Shown piece after piece: positions 56,938 through 64,000 of a stretch of 64,000 nt of DNA. The position numbers and the translations under genes were made by a program. The notes under the pieces are model-generated. The model was not told the origin of the DNA and searched no databases. It worked only from the letters and a program-made list of their open reading frames with translations. This DNA is from Cryptomeria japonica (Eukaryota; Streptophyta; Pinopsida; Cupressales; Cupressaceae), in the NCBI RefSeq assembly GCF_030272615.1, contig NC_081405.1, forward strand, positions 476,228,008 through 476,292,007, read 5' to 3'. Positions within the stretch are counted from its first letter, which is position 1. Each line of letters opens with the position of its first letter.

Positions 56938-58475
56938 GATAGTTTTGATACTTAATATAAGTATAGATTCGATAGCCAACAAGATGAGAGGGGGGGGGGT
57001 GAATCATACAAACTTAATCTTCCACAAAAACATCAAATTCAACCTCGGTAACATATATTTCAGTAATATAACCAAAACTGTTAAACATGCAAACTCAAAA
57101 GCATATGAACAACATAAACCTCATAACACTAGATTTAATGTGGAAACCCAAATAGGGAAAAACCAATATGGGATTTTGGACCCACTAAGAAATATACTCT
57201 TCTAGAGTATGCTCGGTTAAAAGCAAATCCTATTAAAGATTACAAACACATTGCTAGATGTGACCCGGTTAAGGGATTTCCCTCAGATCTGTTAGGATCT
57301 TCACTTTGTTAGAAGTAACCTTGTTAAAGGATTTCAAACACTCAATTAGAATGCCACCTTGCTAGAGGGTTTACATATAAGACTGTTAAGTCCACTCAGT
57401 TAAGAGATTTTCTGTCACTTTCACAAAATAATAGTAATAAAATCTATCTGCAACTTCACATCTAAAATGCTAAAGCAAATTCCTATTTGTTCAATACAAT
57501 CTAGACATAGAACTAATCTTGTCTATCTATTGGGCTTCTATACTCTGTTATTCTAACAGGTCTTCAAGTTTTTGTGCTCGGTAATCACTATGTAGCATCC
57601 CTGTGCATACACTTGCCCGCATACATTGTTTATCAACAGTTTCCTATTTATAAACAATTAGGTAACCGCTTAATCTCCTTGATCACATTTCCCATGATCA
57701 ATCATAGCCATCAGATCTTCAATCTTGTCTAGGTTCAATGCATCTTTCGATCTAAAAATGTTTTACCCCACCTTGGAACTTGCATAATAGTCTTGGAACT
57801 TGTGCCAGGGTATTGCGGTTCAATCTGAGTTGTAGATCTCCATACCGACTTTTCATTGCCTTAGATTCGTTAACAAACTTCTTCCATGGCTTACTAATCA
57901 TTTAATATGCTCCAGCTCATCAACTTCCTTCATTAAATACCGTATGTAAACATTTAATGCATTCTTTTATAGCTTGATTACAATTTGGTAACAACTCGGT
58001 GAATACTAAGTTTCACTTGGTAGACATTCCGCCTTCATTAACTGATAGCGATAACCTTAGGGTTTACCGACTAGGTTCCTTAGGGTTTACCGACTAGGTT
58101 CTTTGCTTGATAACATAGTATAGTATTAACCTTTACAATTTACAACATATGTATGATATTAAAACAATCTAAAACATCATGATCTCATCATTGTCTGACT
58201 CGGTAGTAGTTTCCCATTGAATACCTTATTCATCCCTTTATTCATCATATTCTTTCCTATGTCTTTTACCGACATCTTTATAATCTTCATATCATACTTC
58301 TCAAGATATGGCAACATCATACTGAATTAAAAAATCAATATCTTGACATCAATGACAAAATAATAATATCAAGATAGTAAAACATCTTTAATCAATTATA
58401 TCCATAATCATCAACAACCTTCTCAATATCCTCCAACAATCTTTCATTGTCTGTTATAATGCAATATTGCCAACA
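56938..58475 (-). repeat. 3' LTR of copia C
   Basis: Plus strand from TGATAGTTTTGATAC to ATTGCCAACA, 1,538 bp. Left part matches 63205-64000 closely. A run of ten Gs with GTGAATC near 56990 is the reversed U5 C-tract. GTCATTGATGTCAAG is present near 58345 on minus. Confidence 0.93.
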
Positions 58476-58489
58476 ATCTCCCCCTTTGG
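58476..58489 (-). promoter_or_regulatory. polypurine tract of copia C
   Basis: Minus strand reads CCATCAATGCC then AAAGGGGGAGAT, then LTR start TGTTGGC. Identical context to S1 and S2. Confidence 0.9.
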
Positions 58490-58954
58490 CATTGATGGAA
58501 AAACTAATTGATTTGACCTTAATAGATTCGGATTGCTGTGATTCTGAAATGCTAAAATGCTTTCACCCATACATTAGACTTCTCCTCATTTCTGTCTTCT
58601 TTCCAATCTGTAGTCTATTCAGTTTGCTCTTAGTCTTCTCCCCTGATAGGTCTTCTCTCAGTCGTCTCTCCTTTATTTTCTCTTAGTCTTCTTCCCCCTT
58701 TGACAATAATGCCAAAAATTTTGCCAAAAAGTAAAGAACTAAAACATAATTACTTTTCCTGTAAGAAGTGATTTCCTGCTGTTGTGTATCAACTGAGTCT
58801 CGGTCAGAGCATTTGTCTTCAATTCCTATTCCCTGAAGAATTCCTGTATTAATTCCTATACACTTTTAGAATACATCCTAAAGTGTATAACTCAACATCA
58901 ACTCCCAAAAAATATTCATTAGAGTCATCGGATTGATGCTTTCACCAAACTCGG

Positions 58955-59407
58955 TCAGTGAGTAGAAGATAGGGGTAGGACCCCTAACTTACTTCTGAGA
59001 TATTGAAAAGTGTCCTTTGGTAGTGGCTTGGTGAAGATATCTACTATTTGCTCCTTTGTGCTAACATACTCCAACACCACTTTCTTCTCTTGAGCTTCTT
59101 CTCTAAGATAATGATATTTGATAGATATGTGCTTTGTCTTAGAGTGCATAATAGGATTCTTTGAAACATTAATGGCACTACTATTGTCACAGAATATAGT
59201 TACTGGCTTGGTAACTTTTTCATTTATACCTTCCAACAGTTGTTTGATCCATGCAATGTTTGTACAATTCAATGCTGCAACAACGTATTCAGCTTTTGCT
59301 GTTAACTATGAAACAAATCCTTGTTTCTTGCTAAGCCAACTCACTAGTCTTTCTCCTGAAAAGAATGCTCCTCAACTTGTGCTTTTTTTGTCATCAATGT
59401 TGACTGC
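58955..59407 (-). pseudogene. copia C RNase H
   Basis: Minus: SWLSKKQGFVS and AKAEYVVAALNCTNIAWIK, then IFCDNSSAINVSKNP, TKHISIKYHYLRE and DIFTKPLPKDTF, the standard copia RNase H series. Stops near 59404, 59365 and 59310 split it from RT. It removes RNA from the RNA-DNA hybrid. Ends at stop 58955. Confidence 0.9.
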
Positions 59408-60598
59408 CTAATCAGCATCAGTATAAACTTGTAGATCAAAATCATTTCCTTTCTGATATACTAAGCCATAATCCTCTGTGCTTTTCAAGTATCTAAAAAT
59501 TCTTTTGATTGTTGTCATGTGTGTTTCCTTAGGATCTGCAGAGAATCTTGCAACTATACCTACTACATGTGCTATGTCTGGTCTGCTGTGAACAAAATAT
59601 TGTAGTTTTCCAATCATAGATCGGTAGAGTGTCTCATCAACAGATGCAGAGTCATCATTCTTTGATAATTTGTAGTTGGTAGTCATAGGAGTACTTACTG
59701 GTTTTGAATCCTCCATTCCAAATTTCTTCAAGATTTCCTTTATGTATTTGGATTGAGTAATGAAAATCTCATTTTTCATTTGCAGTATCTGTAAACCTAT
59801 AAAATACATTATCTCACCGATTAATGACATCTCAAATTCTTTGCTCATTTCATTTCCAAAGTTCTTGCATAAAGAGTCATTTCCACAAAATATAATATCA
59901 TCAACAAATATGGCTGAGATCAGTATTCCATTTTCATCATTCTTCATGTACATGTTGTTGTTCTCACTTGTCCTTATAAAACCAATCTTAATCAAATAAG
60001 AGTGCAATCTTTCATACCATGCTCTTGGTGCTTGTTTCAAACCCTATAAAGTTTTGTTCAATTTACATACCTGATCTTTATTTTTGTCTTCAACAAATCC
60101 TTCAGGTTGTTCAATGAAAACTTCTTCTTCTAATATTCCATTCAAAAATGTGGATTCGACATCCATTTGATATATCTTGAAATTTTTGAAAGCAACATAG
60201 GCCAACAATGTTCTTACTCTTTCAAGTCTAGCAACAGGTGCAAAAGTTTCACCATAATCAATTCCTTCTTCTTGAGCATAACCCTTGCAAACTAGTCTTG
60301 CTTTGTTTTGAATGACTTCACCTTTTTCATTTAGCTTGTTTCTGAAAATCCACTTTGTACCGATTACATTGTTGTCCTTTGGTCTTGGGATTAGTGTCCA
60401 TGTGTCATTCTTCTTGATTTGATCAATCTCTTTTGTCATAGCATTTACCCAATCTTCACTCTTAAATGCCTCTTTTACTATTCTTGGTTCAAATTTAGAT
60501 ATCAAGCATGTGTTCTGTCTCAGTTTGTTCCTTCTCATCACCAGATCATTCTTATCTCCTATAATCTGACTTGGTGCATGATGTCTTTTGACATACAT
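59408..60598 (-). pseudogene. copia C reverse transcriptase
   Basis: From 60598: [75 protein letters not shown] stop near 60043 precedes GLKQAPRAWYERLHSYL, then the catalytic IFVDDIIFCGND box at about 59910. Then SPTM-type VSTPMTTNYKLSK and MIGKLQYFVHSRPDIAHVVG. Complete copia RT apart from one stop. Confidence 0.93.
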
Positions 60599-60649
60599 GG
60601 CTAATACAGGCTCGGTAGGCTCTGTATGATCTTCTTCATCACTTGGTAA

Positions 60650-61501
60650 CTAGATATTCTCTTCATTTTCTTCAACAGTCTTCTTAGTAGGACTTCTTGG
60701 TTGAACATAGACAAATTCATCATAGTCTTCTAGTTCCTTGGAATTTCCTTCATCATTTCTTTCTGCAAATTCAACAATTTTCACATTTGCACTTTCTACT
60801 ATTTTGTTAGATGATTTGATCAGACATTTAAATGCTTTGCTTCTAGAAGAGTAACCTAGAAACATTCCTTCTTCACTTTTCTGATCAAACTTGCCATTTA
60901 TATCATCTTTATGAACATAGCATCTACTTCCAAAGATTTTAAAATAACTAACATTAGGTTTCTTATCATACCAGATTTCATATGGTGTCTTCAAAGTACC
61001 TTTCTTCAATTGAACTCGGTTCAAGGTGTAAACTGTTGTGCTTATTGCTTCTCTCCAAAATGTTTGTGGCACCTTCTTTTCAATCATTAATGTTCTATCA
61101 CAATCCACAATAGATCTATTTCTTCTTTCAACTATTCCATTCTTCTGTGGAGTTCTTGGTGCAGAGACTTGTCTTTTAATACCATGATCATTGCAAAATA
61201 AGTTGAACTCATCAGATGTGAACTCTCCTCCTCTATCTTATCTAAGACATTTTAGTTATCTTCCTATTTCATTTTCAACTCTTTCCTTGTACCATTTAAA
61301 CATTTGAAAAGCTTCTGATTTTTCCTTTAAAAACATTACTAACATCATCCTTGAATAGTCATCCACAAATAATATGAAATACTTATCACCATAATAACTT
61401 TGAACTTTCATAGGACCACAAAGATCAGTGTGCACTAGATCTAAAATTCCCTTAGAAGTGTAAGACTTACTTGTAAATCTTGATCTTTTCATCTTACCCA
61501 T
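60650..61501 (-). pseudogene. copia C integrase
   Basis: LVHTDLCGPM (first Asp), FILFVDDYSR, then stops near 61256 and 61240, DRGGEFTS (second Asp) and TPQKNGIVERRNRS (Glu present), so the D-D-E set is intact. C-terminal part includes YEIWYDKKPNVSYFKIFG and GMFLGYSSRSKAFK. The zinc-binding N-terminus is in the preceding block. Confidence 0.92.
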
Positions 61502-61525
61502 CTAGCATCCTCGCTACATAGCATT

Positions 61526-62407
61526 CTAATGTTTTTCAAGACTTGGTAGACCTCTTACTCTGTGCTTCTTACTTATTTTGATCAGATTATCAAAATTGAC
61601 ATGACGAAACCTTTTATGCCATAACCAGGTATCATCTAACTTTGCATGCAAACACTTATTCTGAGTTGAGTCAAGGTGAAATGTGTTACCTTTTGTTTGT
61701 GTCCCGGTAGCAGCTAACTTTCCATTTTTGTCATGAACTTTGACAATTCCCTTCTGAAATTCTATTCGGTAACCTGTGTTGTTTAGCTGTGCTACACTCA
61801 ACAAATTGTATTTCAGACCTTCAACCCAATAAACATCATTGCATCTTGCATTATCAAGAAGTGTTATAGATCCTTTACCTCGTACTGGACATGGTGCATC
61901 ATTACCAAATCTAACATAGCCTCCATCATAATCTTCTAATATAACAAATTTGTGTTTATCTCTTGTCATATGATGTGAGCATCCACTATCTATAATCCAA
62001 GAATCATTAGTGTTTATGTGATATATTAGGGCTTTTTCTTCATACCTCTCTTCATCTGAACCATCCTTGATAGCCACATAAACTACTTCCTCTGTATCAG
62101 TCTCATCTGATTTATCATCGTTAGATTCCTCATCAGCTATTAGGCATGTCTTTCTATTTCTTCTTCTGAAGTCTTGGTGTCCTCTGTAATGATTATCTTT
62201 CTGTTTGTTATCTCGGTAATCTCTCTTTTCAGTAAAATCTTTGTCAGGACAGTTAGAAGCCATATGTCCTATCTTATCACAATTGAAACATTTCAAAGGT
62301 ATTTTTCCTTTATACTTACCTTTGCCTCTCGGTAACCTTTTGGCTAATAGTGCTTCAAACTCTTCTTGCTTTCTGATTTCTTCATACAGTTTGTGTACTT
62401 CTTCCAT
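61526..62407 (-). pseudogene. copia C zinc knuckle, protease and integrase N-terminus
   Basis: A 293-codon open stretch: basic linker (PRGKGKYKGKIP), CCHC knuckle CFNCDKIGHMASNC near 62270, Arg-rich segment, protease active site WIIDSGCSHHMT near 61990, pre-integrase VEGLKYNLLSVAQL, and WLWHKRFRHVNFDNL, the HxxxxH half of the integrase zinc site. Ends at a stop at 61526. Confidence 0.92.
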
Positions 62408-62473
62408 GTTCTTCTGAAATCTTTCACTTGCTCCACTGTGATCTCCTTCAGATTACTTATACTTTCTTTCATT

Positions 62474-63139
62474 TTAATCATTAGATTCGTTAAGATGAAA
62501 AGAACTAAATGCATATTCAACTTTATTTACCGAAGATCCACTATTATCAAAATTACTTAACTCAAATGCATGTAGCTTACGAATAGTAGCATCCAAAGAA
62601 ATTGGCATATTAGGTACAGACCTCAATTCATTGATTGCAGAGACTTGGATTGCATAAGCTGGTAGAAGGGTTCTCAACAACTTACTTGTTATATCCTTTT
62701 CTTCAATAGTTCCACCCGCTCCTTTGATTTGATTGACAATCTCCTTTAGTCTTGTACTGTACTAAGTTATGTTCTCACCTTCATTCATCCTCATAAAATC
62801 AAGTTGTCCTCTTAGACTATCTACTTTTGCTCTTTGAACATGTTCATCTCCTCCATATACTGATATGAGCTTATCCCACATTGCCTTTGCATCATTGCAA
62901 CCTTCTAGATCATTAAACTCTGAATCAGTCAATGCAGATGTTATTTCAATCATTGCTTGAATATGTTCTTGCTTTGCCTTTATCTCTTCCATAGTCAATG
63001 GATAGGTGCTCGGTGCAACAAAATCATTCTCCAGATAGTATACAACATATTCTCCAACTCCTGATAGATGTAGCTTCATCCTTTTCTACCATGTAGAGAA
63101 AATTGACTTGTTCAGCTTCGGTGCATCCCTCTTATACAT
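62474..63139 (-). pseudogene. gag: copia C Gag
   Basis: ATG 63139 (MYKRDAPKLNKSIFSTW) lies about 50 bases after the PBS. Same frame as the rest of pol, with stops near 63086 and 62762. Helical Gag core: KAMWDKLISVYGGDEHVQRAK, LDFMRMNEGENIT, INELRSVPNMPISLDATI and LHAFEL, the UBN2 pattern also found in the element at 1-671. Confidence 0.88.
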
Positions 63140-63190
63140 CTTTGGATCTTTAAACTCAAGTGCCTTTAAACTTTCCTTCCAGAGTCCAAA

Positions 63191-63202
63191 GCTCTGATAC
63201 CA
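63191..63202 (-). promoter_or_regulatory. primer-binding site of copia C
   Basis: Minus TGGTATCAGAGC, perfect initiator-Met type, two bases after the LTR end. Confidence 0.93.
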
Positions 63203-63204
63203 AT

Positions 63205-64000
63205 TGATAGTTCTGATACTTAATATAAGTATAGATCCAATAGCCAACAAGATGAGAGGGGGGGGTGAATCATACAAACTTAATCTTCCATAAAAACATC
63301 AGATTCAACCTCGGTAACATATATTTCAGTAATATAACCAAAACTGTTAAACATGCAAACTCAAAAGCATATGAACAACATAAACCTCATAACACCAGAT
63401 TTAACATGGAAACTCAAATAGGGAAAAACCACTATGGGATTTTGGACCCACTAAGAAATATACTCTTCTAGAGTATGCTCAGTTAAAAGCAAATCCTGTT
63501 AAAGATTACGAACACATTGCTAGATGTGACCCGGTTAAGGGATTTCCCTCAGATCTGTTAGGATCTTCACTTTTTTAGAAGTGACCTTGTTAAAGGATTT
63601 CAAACACTCAATCAGAATGTCACCTTGCTAGAGGGTTTATATATAAGACTGTTAAGTACACTCGGTTAACAAATTTTCTGTCACTTTCACAAAATAATAG
63701 TAATAAAGTCTATCTGCAATTTCACATCTAAAATGCTAAAGCAGATTCGTATTTGTTCAATACAATCTAGACATAGAACTAATCTTGTCTATCTACTGGG
63801 CTTCTATACTCTGTTATTCTAATAGGTCTTCAAGCTTCTATGCTCGGTAATCACTATGTAGCATCTCTGTGCATACACTTGCCCACATACATTGTTTATC
63901 AACAGTTTCCTATTTATAAACAATTAGGTAACCGCTTAATCTCCTTGATCACATTTCCCATGATAAATCATAGCCATCAGATCTTCAATCTTGTCCAGTT
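63205..64000 (-). repeat. 5' LTR of copia C, partial
   Basis: Matches 56938-57735 nearly base for base; truncated by the window end. Confidence 0.95.

Larger units (their letters stand above)
56938..64000 (-). mobile_element. copia C: near-complete Ty1/copia element, 5' LTR runs off the window
   Basis: 3' LTR 56938-58475, PPT, RNase H, RT, integrase, protease, Gag, PBS, and 5' LTR from 63205 to the window end, all minus strand. Gag-pol keeps one frame from 63139 to 58955 (about 1,395 codons) with a dozen or so stops and no frameshift. Inserted in gypsy 3 Gag-protease; left flank 5-mer is GAAGT, the right one is outside. PPT context and LTR end match S1 and S2. Confidence 0.93.

Noticed and set aside
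1-64000. CRISPR arrays, rRNA genes, bacterial operons or riboswitches
   Set aside because: None seen; tandem repeats here lack spacer structure and the content is plant nuclear.

Overview
The window is nuclear DNA of a seed plant with a large, transposon-packed genome. Everything recognisable is plant LTR-retrotransposon sequence, one SINE, satellite-like repeats and one probable multi-exon minus-strand gene. There are no bacterial operons, CRISPR arrays, rRNA or tRNA genes. The long nested LTR elements, slow decay by stop codons rather than indels, and many solo LTRs fit a gymnosperm-like genome, but that attribution is inference; no host marker gene is present.

Layout. 1-1777: minus-strand Ty1/copia element (gag open to the window edge, PBS, 5' LTR), lying against the leader of a plus-strand element. 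1778-6112: 3' part of that element, a pol-less Sirevirus-like element (here S1) with an unfamiliar long ORF (aORF), polypurine tracts and a 3' LTR. 6677-17635: an old plus-strand LTR split by a complete minus-strand copia element (copia A, 6876-15020, TSD AATAT, itself holding an LTR at 8726-9908) and by a solo LTR (15413-16749, TSD GGCTT). 17636-22525: AT-rich DNA with a 127-bp satellite (19660-20180) and a tRNA-derived SINE (21847-22124). 22526-24503: solo LTR, TSD AAAAT. 27756-30985: decayed Ty3/gypsy element (gypsy 1) with gag. 30986-about 44000: second gypsy element (gypsy 2), whose 5' LTR is split by a complete pol-less element S2 (31871-39276, TSD GTTTG) carrying a zinc-knuckle gag and a second aORF copy. 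44100-47310: direct repeats and minisatellites. 47314-50678: minus-strand intron-containing locus encoding the C-terminal part of a SET-like domain, then an En/Spm-type (Transposase_24-like) domain. 50990-51470: 128-bp tandem repeats with internal hairpins. 51511-56937: third gypsy element (gypsy 3: LTR, PBS, leader, gag), interrupted by minus-strand copia C (56938 to beyond 64000), whose gag-pol keeps one reading frame for about 1,395 codons with only stop codons.

How they may work together. S1 and S2 have LTRs, PBS/PPT signals and, in S2, a gag remnant, but no protease, integrase or RT, so they would need enzymes from an autonomous relative. Copia C has the same initiator-Met PBS, the same PPT context and the same C-tract near the LTR end, and is the best helper-lineage candidate in view. 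The aORF shared by S1 and S2 is the main candidate for something undescribed.
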